Positions 27,146 to 36,057 of a DNA stretch of 64,000 bases are shown piece by piece. A model generated the notes under the pieces. The model was not told the DNA's origin. It saw nothing but the letters and a program-made list of their open reading frames with translations, and made no database searches. Source of the DNA: Variovorax sp. OV700 (GTDB lineage: Bacteria > Pseudomonadota > Gammaproteobacteria > Burkholderiales > Burkholderiaceae_C); the NCBI RefSeq assembly GCF_900099805.1, contig NZ_FNDR01000001.1:712039-776038 (forward strand), written 5' to 3'. How positions within the stretch are numbered: the first letter of the stretch is position 1; the number at the start of each line of letters is the position of its first letter. The position numbers and the translations under genes are program-made.

Positions 27146-27574
27146 CTACTGCGCCTCCACGATGGCGACGGTGATGCGCGACACGCAGATCGGCTGGCCC
27201 TGTTCATTAGTCAAATCGATCTGCCAGACGTGCGTCTTGCGTCCAATGTGAATCGGCCGAGCAGTGCCAGTGACCCAACCGTGCATCACGCCGCGCAGGT
27301 GGTTGGCATTGATGTCAAGTCCCACCGCAAGCAGGCCCTCGCCACAGCAAAGCTGTGCCGCGACAGAGCCCAGCGTTTCGGCCAGCATCACGGAGACGCC
27401 GCCATGCAGCAGGCCAAATGGCTGCCGAGTTCGAGCGTCTACTGGCACACGTCCCCGGATGAAATCGTCTCCGATCTCGAGGAACTCGATGCCGAGATGG
27501 CTGGCCGCCGTGTTCTTGTTGCCGGCGGAGATTTCTTCGACGGACATGGATTTTTTCCAGATGCGCATGGCCAT
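27146..27574 (-). CDS. PaaI/YdiI-type hotdog acyl-CoA thioesterase
   Basis: 142 residues of the hotdog thioesterase family. ASHLGIEFLEIGDDFIRGRVPVDARTRQPFGLLHGGVSVMLAETLGS contains the HGG oxyanion turn and the catalytic acid (AETLGS), matching menaquinone/phenylacetate-type thioesterases (MenI/YdiI, PaaI). The typical C-terminal HIGRKTHVWQIDLTNEQGQPICVSRITVAIV is also present. A GGGAG ribosome site precedes the ATG. It probably hydrolyses aryl- or acyl-CoA esters; no pathway partner is adjacent. Confidence 0.88.
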   Translation of the reverse strand: MAMRIWKKSMSVEEISAGNKNTAASHLGIEFLEIGDDFIRGRVPVDARTRQPFGLLHGGVSVMLAETLGSVAAQLCCGEGLLAVGLDINANHLRGVMHGWVTGTARPIHIGRKTHVWQIDLTNEQGQPICVSRITVAIVEAQ

Positions 27575-28641
27575 TGCTCTCCCAGTGACCGAAACATGAA
27601 AATGCGTTTACCCAACCAGCGGCCATCGCACGGTGAAGCAGTCGTCGGCGTATGCCTACAACGGGCCGAAGGTGCTGTCGAGTACCAGCCACCTCCGAAC
27701 TACACCGTTCGCATTCATGTCGCCATCTATGAAGACTTCGATCCCAGTCACCTAACCGCGACGAATCGGAAGCCAAATACATACACATACGCCCTGCGCA
27801 AATTCGCGGCCTCGCCGCGCGCAACTGCATTGCTATTTTTCGCGCGATCCTCGAGTGCGGCCGCGCGGTTTGGCCACTGCCCGCAACTTCATAAAAGTAC
27901 TCCACATGGATAAGTATTAAAGGATGCTTCTCAAGTTGGTTGACCTGGGACAAACCCCATATTTGTCGGCTCTTTGCGCGCTAGCCCAGGCGCACGCACT
28001 TCGACGAGCGGGGTGTATCTACAGCAACGCTTCGCCCACGAACGGGAAGAGCAACCAATTCTTGATCCAGATGAACCAACTGGTCTCCGGCTCTGGTGAC
28101 GCTGTTTGCCGAACGCCAGCGTCTGGTCGGCAAACCCGAATCGGATGCGCTGGAGAAGCATTATTCCTGCGCGGCCGGCAACTGAGACATAAACCAAGGC
28201 TTACCTTTCCCGTCACTCTGCGTCAGGCACGTCGACCACCGGGGCGAGATCTCGGGGCACGCGCGTCGGGCGCGGATGTCCGTATGACTCGCGAAAGCCC
28301 TGGCTCGAAAACTGCTGCATCGTAAGGGCCGCAATGAATTCACGGCGCTGACATCGCAGGGTGGGCTTAGCAAACATCCAAATAAAAAGCCGCTCGGAGC
28401 AAGGGGCAAGCGGGTCGACTGGCCTTTCCAAGCCGCCCTACTTGTACCAGTGGTCCTGCCTGTACTTCGACGCCTCGGGAACTGACGTTGAACCACTTCT
28501 CGGTTCTATTTGTGATGTCAATCACCATCAGGCTGTTGTTGTCGTCCATCCAATCAGGCGTTGCCGTATGCAGTATTGCAAAATTGGCATTCAAGTGCGC
28601 TCGTAAGGCACGCTGAGGAAATCAAGAATACTGGAGAAGCA
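27575..28641. other. Gene-poor 1.07-kb stretch
   Basis: No frame here has both protein-like composition and a ribosome site. Several 60-130-codon frames overlap on both strands (for example 27924-28325 plus strand), and I regard them as chance. G+C is visibly lower than in the flanking catabolic genes. It may hold the promoter of the lipoprotein/metallopeptidase pair. Confidence 0.45.
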
Positions 28642-29805
28642 ATGAAATTGTCGTTCGCGTGCGCGGGAGGGACGTGCGCGAGCACGAATTTGGCGAGGCC
28701 ACCGCGAGCCGTTCTGGTTGGCTTGCTCGTGTCTGCCTGCTCGATCTTCACAGCTTGCACTACCACCCTAGGTCCTCCGACCGTGGTTACGTCCGCTGGC
28801 GCCGTAAATGCGACAAGTGGATCTGCAGGCTTGGCGGGAAAGTTCTATACAGCCGAGCAGGCAGCTCTCGCCGATCCAGATAACACCAGCAGCGGAGCCG
28901 CAATGTTGGCGCGAGGTTTTCCCCTGATCAGGGCAAGCTGCAACGACTACTTCGACTCGGCGGGAAAGACGCAGCGGTGGATCATCGTCGCGCGGGACAC
29001 CGTTGGCGCCGTTGGAACATTGGCCACTGCGGTGCTCGCCCTCCACAACGCAAGTCAGATGGCAGTCTCAAACACTGCGATCGTTACGGGCGCGGCGTTC
29101 ACCGGCTTGGATCTATACACAAAGAATTTCCTCTTCGCGGCTGAGAACGTGGACAGTGTTCGGACTCTTGTTTTGAACGCACTGAGTGTTCATGAAGAAG
29201 CCGTGGGCCAGTTGGGCAGCATGGCCTATGGGCCATCCCTGAATGCCTTGCTGGACAACCAGAACATTTGCGCACCGATGCACATTGCTGCATTGGCGAG
29301 AGAGGCCATCCAACGCGGGGTCGTGGTCGCTAGGACAGATTTGACCCAAGGCGTCGCGCTAGTTACGCAGCGGACTGACGACCAAGTCCAGAGTGATCTA
29401 GGTGCGCTTTTGAATCCCCCCGGTATCGTGTCTAGCGAACAGTCGGGAGCGTTGTGGTGGCTGTTGAAAGAGGCAAGCAGCCCTGCAGAGAGGGTACAGA
29501 ACATTGCTCCGCGGTTGGCTGGCCTGCCTGCGAGTACGGATCCTTTTGACCGTACCAATCCGGCAGCGCCAGTTCTAAAGGCGGCTTGGTCACAGCAGCA
29601 AGCCGTTTCGCGGCTGCTTGACGGATTCAGCGCCCCTACCAAGGAGGGATTCAGATCGACCATCGCGGGGATTCGCGTCTTCGTGGCAGCACCTGCTCCC
29701 GCCGTTCTGCCTGGACAACCAGGCCCAGTGCCACCGGATTTTCGGCTGAGTCGCATTCGCGGCGCATCGTCTACTGGGCGCGTCAGCGTCGGAATTGGAA
29801 AGTAG
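28642..29805 (+). CDS. Predicted outer-membrane lipoprotein of unknown function
   Basis: 387 residues from ATG 28642, preceded by TGGAGA. The N-terminus has a basic region and hydrophobic segment (RPPRAVLVGLLVSACSIFTACTTTLG) with two possible lipobox cysteines, C33 (VSAC) and C39 (FTAC). The rest is largely helical with small residues, without a domain I recognise; it carries a hydrophobic patch (VGTLATAVLALHNASQMAVSNTAIVTGAAF) near residue 110. The secreted metallopeptidase starts 18 bases after the stop, so the two are probably co-transcribed and the lipoprotein may be a partner or anchor. Confidence 0.78.
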   Translation: MKLSFACAGGTCASTNLARPPRAVLVGLLVSACSIFTACTTTLGPPTVVTSAGAVNATSGSAGLAGKFYTAEQAALADPDNTSSGAAMLARGFPLIRASCNDYFDSAGKTQRWIIVARDTVGAVGTLATAVLALHNASQMAVSNTAIVTGAAFTGLDLYTKNFLFAAENVDSVRTLVLNALSVHEEAVGQLGSMAYGPSLNALLDNQNICAPMHIAALAREAIQRGVVVARTDLTQGVALVTQRTDDQVQSDLGALLNPPGIVSSEQSGALWWLLKEASSPAERVQNIAPRLAGLPASTDPFDRTNPAAPVLKAAWSQQQAVSRLLDGFSAPTKEGFRSTIAGIRVFVAAPAPAVLPGQPGPVPPDFRLSRIRGASSTGRVSVGIGK

Positions 29806-29823
29806 CAGCACTTCGGGAGAGTA

Positions 29824-31311
29824 ATGATGCGCGCTTCGAGATTCTTGGCTTGTTTTCTTTTTGGACTTTGCATACTCCTGTCCCCTGCAATTTCCAGTGC
29901 TGCAACCCATCGGCTGGTGGTAGCAGCAAATCCTGACCTTCGCGTCGCCAACGCTGAAGTAGACAAGATCATCGATGAGATGAACAAGACTATGGCCACC
30001 TCGGCGTATCCCTGGGACGAGGCATGCATTGCGGTTCGGTTTGAGCGGAGGGGAAACGTGATCCAAGATTCGAATCTGCTGGATGCGGGAACGCATGCGG
30101 AACTCTTTGAAAACCTCAGAACATTTGCCCCTTCCGCTCAAGTGTTTGTTGTGAGTGGCATCAATTGTTCGGGAGTCCTGGCGGCCGGCTGTGGCCCCAT
30201 CGGCAAGGAGCCAATGATCGTTGGGCAGTACCCGGACCTGAATGCCCAACTCTGGCTTCATGAACGGGGGCACAACATGGGGCTGAAGCACTCGGGGGAG
30301 AGTCCTTCGCTATCGAAGTCTGTCGACCCTGCAATTGGACGGCGGTTCATGTTCTGGATGCTTGGTATCGGGCATGTAGGCAAAACTGCGGAGGAATGCA
30401 AAGCGTTCCAGGCTACGAAGTTGTCCTCGGTAGTTCAGGATCTGCCGAGTCCAGCGGTTCCCGCAAGCTTGGCGGATATCGCCATCAGTCGTTCGTCTTC
30501 CCACTTTTTCCAGGCAAGCACCGCAATGGCGGCACCCGTGAAATTTTTGGGCGCAGATACGGTCATCGCCCAAGCTTCGCCCCCCGCAGAGGCTCAAACT
30601 GCAGCATCCTTTGATGCCGAGCTGACCAGGGCCGCCGCCCAGGCAAACTTGACTTTGCCGGCCTTCCAGATCATTGGGGCGCCGTGGGTCGACGGTGCGC
30701 CCGTAGACGCAATCAAGAACCTCTCCGAGCGCGACCTTGACTCCGTCCGAGGCCTACTCAAGGGATCGCCGAATAGATTCTGGTCTCAGGCCCTTGGTGT
30801 CCTTGGCATCGCCGGTTCAGCGGCCGACGTCGAATTGATCAAGTCAGCTCTTGAGTTTCCAATGCCAGCTGTGGGCCCTGCCGCGGACCTGGAGACAGTC
30901 CGGGCTGTGCGCAATCTCACCAGCATAAAGCTGGCCGCGCCGCTCGCACTTGGCGTCCTCGCAAATCGCACGAAGTCCAGCCAAGCAGTGGACATTCTCA
31001 AAGAGACCTCCAATCTTGACCGATCCATGACGCTCATGGGAAGAGGAGCCGGTACGAGCTTGAGCAAGACTGCTCTCAGTGCCCTGGCCGTAGCCGACAC
31101 GCCAGCGTCGAAAAGTTTCGTCAATACAGTGATCAATCTCCAGCAGGGTGGGCAGTTGCCTGAGCCGATTACCAAGTCCAATCTGGGTGCGGCTCGCGCT
31201 GCGCCAATCAGCATCCCCGAAGCATCGATCCTCAATAAGAGCGCCTTGGACGTGCAGCAACAAGGAATCGATGCTTACATCAAGCGCGGTGCGCTCTCCG
31301 AAACTCGTTGA
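29824..31311 (+). CDS. Secreted zinc metallopeptidase (HExxHxxGxxH) with a helical-repeat-like C-terminus
   Basis: 495 residues. A signal peptide (MMRASRFLACFLFGLCILLS, cut near PAISSAA) is followed by a catalytic domain holding H146-E147-R-G-H150-N-M-G153-L-K-H156, the metzincin zinc motif; a methionine-rich FMFWMLG follows 18 residues later and could supply the Met-turn. Cysteines at 68, 115 and 123 may form a disulfide. The C-terminal part (about 200-495) is alanine/leucine-rich and alpha-helical, in parts like HEAT-type repeats (LGVLGIAGSAADVELIKSALEFP). It is co-directional with the lipoprotein before it. The target is unknown; a role in envelope or intercellular interactions is only an inference. 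Confidence 0.8.
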   Translation: MMRASRFLACFLFGLCILLSPAISSAATHRLVVAANPDLRVANAEVDKIIDEMNKTMATSAYPWDEACIAVRFERRGNVIQDSNLLDAGTHAELFENLRTFAPSAQVFVVSGINCSGVLAAGCGPIGKEPMIVGQYPDLNAQLWLHERGHNMGLKHSGESPSLSKSVDPAIGRRFMFWMLGIGHVGKTAEECKAFQATKLSSVVQDLPSPAVPASLADIAISRSSSHFFQASTAMAAPVKFLGADTVIAQASPPAEAQTAASFDAELTRAAAQANLTLPAFQIIGAPWVDGAPVDAIKNLSERDLDSVRGLLKGSPNRFWSQALGVLGIAGSAADVELIKSALEFPMPAVGPAADLETVRAVRNLTSIKLAAPLALGVLANRTKSSQAVDILKETSNLDRSMTLMGRGAGTSLSKTALSALAVADTPASKSFVNTVINLQQGGQLPEPITKSNLGAARAAPISIPEASILNKSALDVQQQGIDAYIKRGALSETR

Positions 31312-31387
31312 TCGCTGGCCGAAAGACGTGAAAGCTGGTGGGCCAGCTACAAACCTCGTAAGGGCGCCACTGGCAAGATTCCCCGCC

Positions 31388-31876
31388 ATGAAACCTGATC
31401 CGCCCATACACAGTTCTGTTGACATGGCTGCCGATTACTTTCACGTCTCCGACATGATTCATGCGCCTGGGGGCATCCATGCAGCAGGTCGTTATGGAGG
31501 GACAGTATTTTCGGCTTCGGCCGAGGAAATCGCCGAGGATCCACATGGCGAGCATCTTCGGGAACGGGTGCGGGCCGAAAAATTCGTAAATAAGCCCTCC
31601 CGCTTCAAATCCAGTTTCGTTCTTGAATCGCTTAAAGAGGCTCTATCGTTTCGGGAGGCCGCCGGGCGCAGAGGTGCCATCTATCGGGTGCGTTTTGTGA
31701 ATCCAGACGCCGCAGCCCACAAGGTTTGCTACAGCGCGAAGACGCCCTACGAATCTTCTCCCATTCATCCAGAGATTGTCGCCACCCAGTTCTGGGCCAA
31801 CCCGCCCATCTATAGCAATGAAATATTCGCCGAAAGCGAACTAGAAATCATAGAGCTGTGCGCTCCACCTCTTTGA
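31388..31876 (+). CDS. Small protein of unknown function, DUF2441/ART-like appearance
   Basis: 162 residues from ATG 31388 (MKPDPPIHSS), or 150 from ATG 31424. Features are AADYFHVSDMIHAPGGIHAAGRYGGTVFS at the start, a basic middle region (RERVRAEKFVNKPSRFKSSFVLESL) and FREAAGRRGAIYRVRFVNPDAAAHKVCYSA. The YxHVS..G.YG opening followed by an R/K-rich PSR..S.F block resembles small DUF2441-type proteins of ADP-ribosyltransferase-like fold, but this is a weak impression. It follows the metallopeptidase by 76 bases in the same direction. Confidence 0.55.
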   Translation: MKPDPPIHSSVDMAADYFHVSDMIHAPGGIHAAGRYGGTVFSASAEEIAEDPHGEHLRERVRAEKFVNKPSRFKSSFVLESLKEALSFREAAGRRGAIYRVRFVNPDAAAHKVCYSAKTPYESSPIHPEIVATQFWANPPIYSNEIFAESELEIIELCAPPL

Positions 31877-32268
31877 TCGTGCACGCCGTACGTGCAGCGA
31901 ACAAGCCGCCAAGGCTGTTGCCCCACACCCCGCACCACGCACCGGCATACACCCAGAGACTCGGCGTGATCCAGGAAAGCGCTGAAGAGCGGCAGTGTTT
32001 GGTTGTCGAGATGCATTCCGCCTCGAAGACGAGTCAGGCCCTGCCCGGGCCCTTCGGCAAGAATCGCGAGCAGGCCGCGAGCCGCGAGTGCCCGTCCAAT
32101 GTCAAGGCACACGCTCCCCCAGTCCCTCAACCCCCTACAACGATCACTGCAGCCCGTTACAGCCGTTGCAGCCACACTTTCGGGATAGACGATCCAACCA
32201 TGAAGACCTCCGTATGTCGTCGATAGTTGCACCGTCAACTCTCAAGCTCACTACCGTCACGTCCGCGC
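31877..32268. other. Intergenic stretch
   Basis: About 390 bases with no recognisable gene. A minus-strand frame 31810-32238 and a plus-strand frame 31858-32226 are both weak and overlap. It probably contains the promoter for the AlpA-like regulator gene. Confidence 0.5.
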
Positions 32269-33279
32269 ATGCAAAAAAGCAATATCCGGCTCCCCTCTGA
32301 GGACTTCATCGATCTTTGGGACTTCACCCGACTCATTGCCAAAGCCATTTGTCCGAGCCTTCGAGAAATCGAGGATCATTCTTGGCTCCAACAAAAACTA
32401 GTAAGGCTGCCCGGATCAGCTTTCGACACCCAATTCGAGATGACGGTAGAAGAAAGGGACTCTCTTGTGCGCCTTGTACCGGGCCTGCCAGCTCGCGCCG
32501 GCATGTCGAAGGGAGATCGAGACGTGTTCATGGAAACCTATGTAAAGCATCCTGACAGCTTTCCCTGGGTTCCTAAACTCGTGACCGACGAAGAAGTCAC
32601 AGCCAACGGCTTCAAGATTCTCCAGATCCAGGAAAAACACCTTCTCGCGCTCCAACGGAAGATCGCCTCAGGCGAGATCATCGCTCTCGACGAGAACCAC
32701 ATCACCGAGACTCGGATCGGAAAGAACATCTTCGTTCGTCGAGAAGATGCCATACGCTACCTTGAGCAGCAGCACCTGCAAGTCAGTGAAGATCAGTCCG
32801 TTCAAACGGTGCCACATAGCCCAAAGCGCGCGACCAACTCGAAGAGAAATTCGGCACCCGAACCGATTCCGCGCATGGCCGAGCCGAACAAAATTGTCGC
32901 AGGCGATGCAAACCTTGCACAAACAATCGAACTCAAAGCGACGCCAACCACAGGGCGCGTCGCCGAAACATTCGTGAAGCCTAAAGCAGCGGATCGTCGG
33001 ACCTCGGCGCACATTCCTGCAGGTATCAAATCGGCAGAGGACAATGAGCCTCTGGACACGCACTCAGCTAAGGCACCCTTGGTGATCTTGCGCCGCAAGC
33101 AGGTCGAAACGCGCACAGGCCTCTCTCGTTCTACGATCTACGACAAACTGGACCCAAACTCCCCTCGCCATGACCCCAGTTTTCCCAAACAGATCAAACT
33201 ATCTTCAAGTTCAAGCGGATGGCTGGAGTCGGAGATCGACGATTGGCTCACCGGACGAATGAATGCGCGCCGAAGCTAG
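32269..33279 (+). CDS. AlpA-like regulator with a long unknown N-terminal domain
   Basis: 336 residues from ATG 32269 (MQKSNIRLPSEDF). The C-terminal about 75 residues are an AlpA/MerR-like DNA-binding module: ILRRKQVETRTGLSRSTIYDKLDPNSPRHDPSFPKQIKLSSSSSGWLESEIDDWL. Normal AlpA proteins are about 70 residues and act in prophage or island excision control; here about 250 additional residues precede the module, including EVTANGFKILQIQEKHLLALQRKIASGE and a charged, proline-containing linker. The neighbouring RepA-like ATPase is a common partner of AlpA in integrated elements. The stop codon lies at the very start of a microsatellite. Confidence 0.78.
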   Translation: MQKSNIRLPSEDFIDLWDFTRLIAKAICPSLREIEDHSWLQQKLVRLPGSAFDTQFEMTVEERDSLVRLVPGLPARAGMSKGDRDVFMETYVKHPDSFPWVPKLVTDEEVTANGFKILQIQEKHLLALQRKIASGEIIALDENHITETRIGKNIFVRREDAIRYLEQQHLQVSEDQSVQTVPHSPKRATNSKRNSAPEPIPRMAEPNKIVAGDANLAQTIELKATPTTGRVAETFVKPKAADRRTSAHIPAGIKSAEDNEPLDTHSAKAPLVILRRKQVETRTGLSRSTIYDKLDPNSPRHDPSFPKQIKLSSSSSGWLESEIDDWLTGRMNARRS

Positions 33280-33406
33280 TGCAGTTGTGCAGTTGTGCAG
33301 TTGTGCAGTTGTGCAGTTGTGCAGTTGTGCAGTTGTGCAGTTGTGCAGTTGTGCAGTTGTGCAGTTGTGCAGTTGTGCAGTTGTGCAGTTGTGCAGTTGT
33401 GCAGTT
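33279..33406. repeat. Microsatellite: 16 perfect copies of GTGCAGTT
   Basis: Sixteen uninterrupted copies of the 8-bp unit GTGCAGTT fill 128 bp. The first base is the last base of the TAG stop of the AlpA-like gene. Because 8 is not a multiple of 3, each strand is open in all frames and translates to a repeating VQLCSCA-type peptide, which explains the long spurious frames here. Length variation between isolates would be expected. Confidence 0.98.
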
Positions 33407-33474
33407 CGAGTCTTAGTGCCCGGAATCCAGGCAAACTCGGTCGACATATCAGATAAACCGCGATAGCCAGAAAA

Positions 33475-35031
33475 ATGCAAGATCAGAACCCCGAGAGCAG
33501 CTCGACAAACCACATCTTCGGAAACAAAGAGGGGAAGAAAAAATCCCGCTTGCGTGAAGTAGGAAACCCGTACATACAGGACATCCAGCCTATCTGGGAA
33601 CGGAATCTCTGCAGAGGTCGCCTCCACGCGATTGTGGGCCCGGCCGATTCTGGAAAAACAAAAACGGCCAGCTTGATCGCATCCACTGTGGCAACATCAC
33701 CTCCTAATGATCGGCCGTGGCCTGACGGCGCGTCGTGCTATGGAGGGTTGGTCGTCATATGCACCAGCAGTGACTACGAGACTGCAAGCTTCGAACTACA
33801 ACTGCGGGCTCTTCAGACAGATTTGCGGCAGGTCCGTATGTTCTCTTTAGACGAAGTAAGCTTAGAGTCAAATCTAAAGGAACTTGAAGAAGCCATCAAC
33901 GAAATCGCAGCCCCGGTTGCGCTCGTCGTTTTTGAAGGTCTGGACAGGTCCCAATCGCCGCGAAGAAATGGCATGAATCCCGGGCCCCAGCTCGCTGAAT
34001 TTGCCCATCGGAATGATTGCGCGGTGCTTGCGACTACCACCATCCCCGAAAGCATAGTTAAAGCGCCAAATAGCGTCGTGGGCCGACTTCCAATCTGCGG
34101 AAGCGCAGCGGTTGTATTCACAATTTCCAATGCGCGGTTCTCGAATGACCAGGAGGAAGGGCTTCCAAGCATAACTCGCATCAAATCCACGATTGGCCCT
34201 AAGGACGAGAGCTTTGGGTTCGAGATCGTTGCGACAAACGCGATCGTGGAAGGTCGCTATGTGCCAGCGGCAGTTGCTCGGTGGACCGGGCAACGCACAC
34301 TTCAATCCTTCGCACAAGACACTTCTGTGAAGGGCCGGGAAAGGCGTCAAAACCAACGAGAACGAGCTGCAGCATTTCTGCGCGTCCTCCTCGGTGGAGG
34401 GGCCATGTCCAGCGCCAGTGTGATTCAAAAATGTGCACTCGTGCAAATACCCGAAGACACGGCTCGCAGAGCGGCAACAGATATTGGCGTGATTAGACAG
34501 CCACAGTCACTAGGGGGAAGGCGCGCACCCGATATCTGGTCTCTTCCCGGCAATTCAGCGACGGGATATCTGGCCATGGCTCAACAGGCCGCAGTAGCAG
34601 CGAACCCGGGATTCGTTGCACCACGTCCTTCGTCCTACAGCCATTTCTCCGGTTACCCCCCGTCTCCTCTCTGGGTCGATCTTGCAAGACCCTTAGGCAA
34701 TTCAAGCCAACAAGCAGCACAGCCGTTCGAGCGCAGCGGCGCGTCTAGTATGGGAATCCACATACCCGCGACCCCGCATGCACCCGAGCCGGCATATTTC
34801 ACTCGTGAAGTTGCCAAGGTTGCCCAAGTTGGGCAACCTTGGCAATCTGCGCATCGTCAATCCGTGCCGCCATCGAGTATGGCGGGAGAGAAAAAGTTTG
34901 ATGGCCGGAATACAGGCCCGAACGAGAGCAACGCGCAGCCAGGGATACATTCCTCAGCGCCCGATGACATGTATGCGGAGCTTTCGCTTTTTGATCTTGT
35001 TAAGGGTCATTTGAAAAAGAAAGGTGACTAG
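33475..35031 (+). CDS. RecA-fold AAA ATPase, RepA/AAA_25-like
   Basis: 518 residues. The ATPase core has Walker A GPADSGKT (about residues 55-62) in GRLHAIVGPADSGKTKTASLIAS, and a Walker-B-like VALVVFEG near residue 145 in which the usual terminal aspartates are replaced by Glu. Segments YGGLVVICTSSDYE and NDCAVLATTTIP fit plasmid RepA-type helicase/AAA_25 proteins. The C-terminal 200 residues are proline/serine-rich and unstructured in appearance, apart from the stretch encoded by a palindrome. AlpA next to a RepA-like ATPase is typical of integrative elements. No integrase or replication origin protein is visible nearby. Confidence 0.8.
   Translation: MQDQNPESSSTNHIFGNKEGKKKSRLREVGNPYIQDIQPIWERNLCRGRLHAIVGPADSGKTKTASLIASTVATSPPNDRPWPDGASCYGGLVVICTSSDYETASFELQLRALQTDLRQVRMFSLDEVSLESNLKELEEAINEIAAPVALVVFEGLDRSQSPRRNGMNPGPQLAEFAHRNDCAVLATTTIPESIVKAPNSVVGRLPICGSAAVVFTISNARFSNDQEEGLPSITRIKSTIGPKDESFGFEIVATNAIVEGRYVPAAVARWTGQRTLQSFAQDTSVKGRERRQNQRERAAAFLRVLLGGGAMSSASVIQKCALVQIPEDTARRAATDIGVIRQPQSLGGRRAPDIWSLPGNSATGYLAMAQQAAVAANPGFVAPRPSSYSHFSGYPPSPLWVDLARPLGNSSQQAAQPFERSGASSMGIHIPATPHAPEPAYFTREVAKVAQVGQPWQSAHRQSVPPSSMAGEKKFDGRNTGPNESNAQPGIHSSAPDDMYAELSLFDLVKGHLKKKGD
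34811..34845. repeat. Perfect 35-bp palindrome inside the RepA-like gene
   Basis: The left arm TTGCCAAGGTTGCCCAA (34811-34827), one central G and the exact reverse complement (34829-34845) form a 17-1-17 perfect inverted repeat. It lies in the disordered 3' part of the ATPase gene and encodes KVAQVGQPW. Each arm contains smaller GGTTGCC/TTGCC repeats. Candidate roles are a protein-binding or replication/transfer site; no T-run follows. Confidence 0.95.
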
Positions 35032-35501
35032 GACACCTGGTTGCACAACGATTGCGGGCTCCACAGCGATTAGCTACCGTCGCGATCCCGCGGAAGCCAT
35101 CGCTGCATATTGGAAAGCACCAATTCCCAGAGAGACTGGCCTCGCTGTCGATGCAAGTCATTCGGCAGAGCATTGGGTTCTGCCGAGAAAAGATCGGGGC
35201 ATACCTCTGGTACGGCTTGGTCGTTCGCACCGACCAAGCCGTCTAGACATCTACAGCTATTGAATCTTCAAGTATCAGGGCCATCGCCTCTACTTGAGGT
35301 AATGCTGTACTGCATAAGATAGTTGCACCACAGAGACTCTGAACCCAGTGGCGATCTCGTCTTCCGCCAACTTCGCCGTAAGTTGCCGATGGGTTGAACA
35401 GTGAAGCGCCCCACATGGGCCGCCGCCGTCTAAGGCCCTAAGAGCTACTGTGCCACTATGCCGTCGACTCGTAGAACTGATCAGGCGGCAACTCACCTCA
35501 C

Positions 35502-35595
35502 CTCGGCTCGGCTCGGCTCGGCTCGGCTCGGCTCGGCTCGGCTCGGCTCGGCTCGGCTCGGCTCGGCTCGGCTCGGCTCGGCTCGGCTCGGCTCG
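35502..35595. repeat. Microsatellite: about 18.8 perfect copies of CTCGG
   Basis: 94 bp made of 18 complete CTCGG units plus CTCG. On the minus strand one frame repeats SRAEP, on the plus strand RLGSA; I regard both as by-products. It stands alone in a non-coding stretch about 470 bp after the ATPase gene. Confidence 0.97.
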
Positions 35596-35962
35596 TTGCG
35601 AATGTAACTCGGGGCTGACACAAGGTTCACGTTGGATGGCTTCACGGTGCAAGCGGCGGACGTGTGGTGTTGCACGGACAATTTCAGGTCTAGTGCTGGA
35701 CTGCGTGATCCGTTTTTAAAGCCGGTCCACTTAGCCACCCTATCGCATCCCTACGATTCTTCGCAGACAAGATGCGCCACTGGCTCTCAGGTAACGACAA
35801 TGCGCGACTTCCCGCTGCCCGACAACACAAAAAAGATCAACCATGTGGCATGCAGAAAAAATTTACTGCGTCAGCCCATGCTTTGTCAGGCGCCGGGAGG
35901 TAGCCCGGCATCCGGCATCACCGATGCGGGAGCCACTGCCCTGGGTTTATGTTCTTATTTAC

Positions 35963-36057
35963 AGAGAGGTACTTCGTACCTCTCTCTGACAAGTTCGGAC
36001 GGAGAGAAGAGGACTTCCGCGAGGAAGGCAGAAGCATGGCCTCTCGCAACGCGAGAG
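35963..36057. other. Cluster of three perfect hairpins, possible structured RNA
   Basis: Within 95 bp lie three perfect stem-loops. AGAGAGGTAC-TTC-GTACCTCTCT (35963-35985) has a 10-bp stem. CTTCC-GCGA-GGAAG (36014-36027) has a GNRA-type loop. CTCTCGC-AAC-GCGAGAG (36041-36057) has a 7-bp stem. The right arm of the first could also pair with GGAGAGAAG at 36001-36009, allowing a switch between folds. No T-run follows, so simple terminators are unlikely. Strand and function are unknown. Confidence 0.55.

Noticed and set aside
33279..33406. The array considered as a CRISPR or coding peptide repeat.
   Set aside because: The 8-bp units have no spacers, and the repeated peptide exists only because the array is open in all frames.
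35290..35738. Minus-strand frames with repeated SRAEP considered as a repeat protein.
   Set aside because: The repeats are a simple CTCGG microsatellite and flanking sequence shows no start context or homology.
35961..35990. The 10-bp hairpin considered as a Rho-independent terminator.
   Set aside because: No T-run follows on either strand, and no gene ends nearby.
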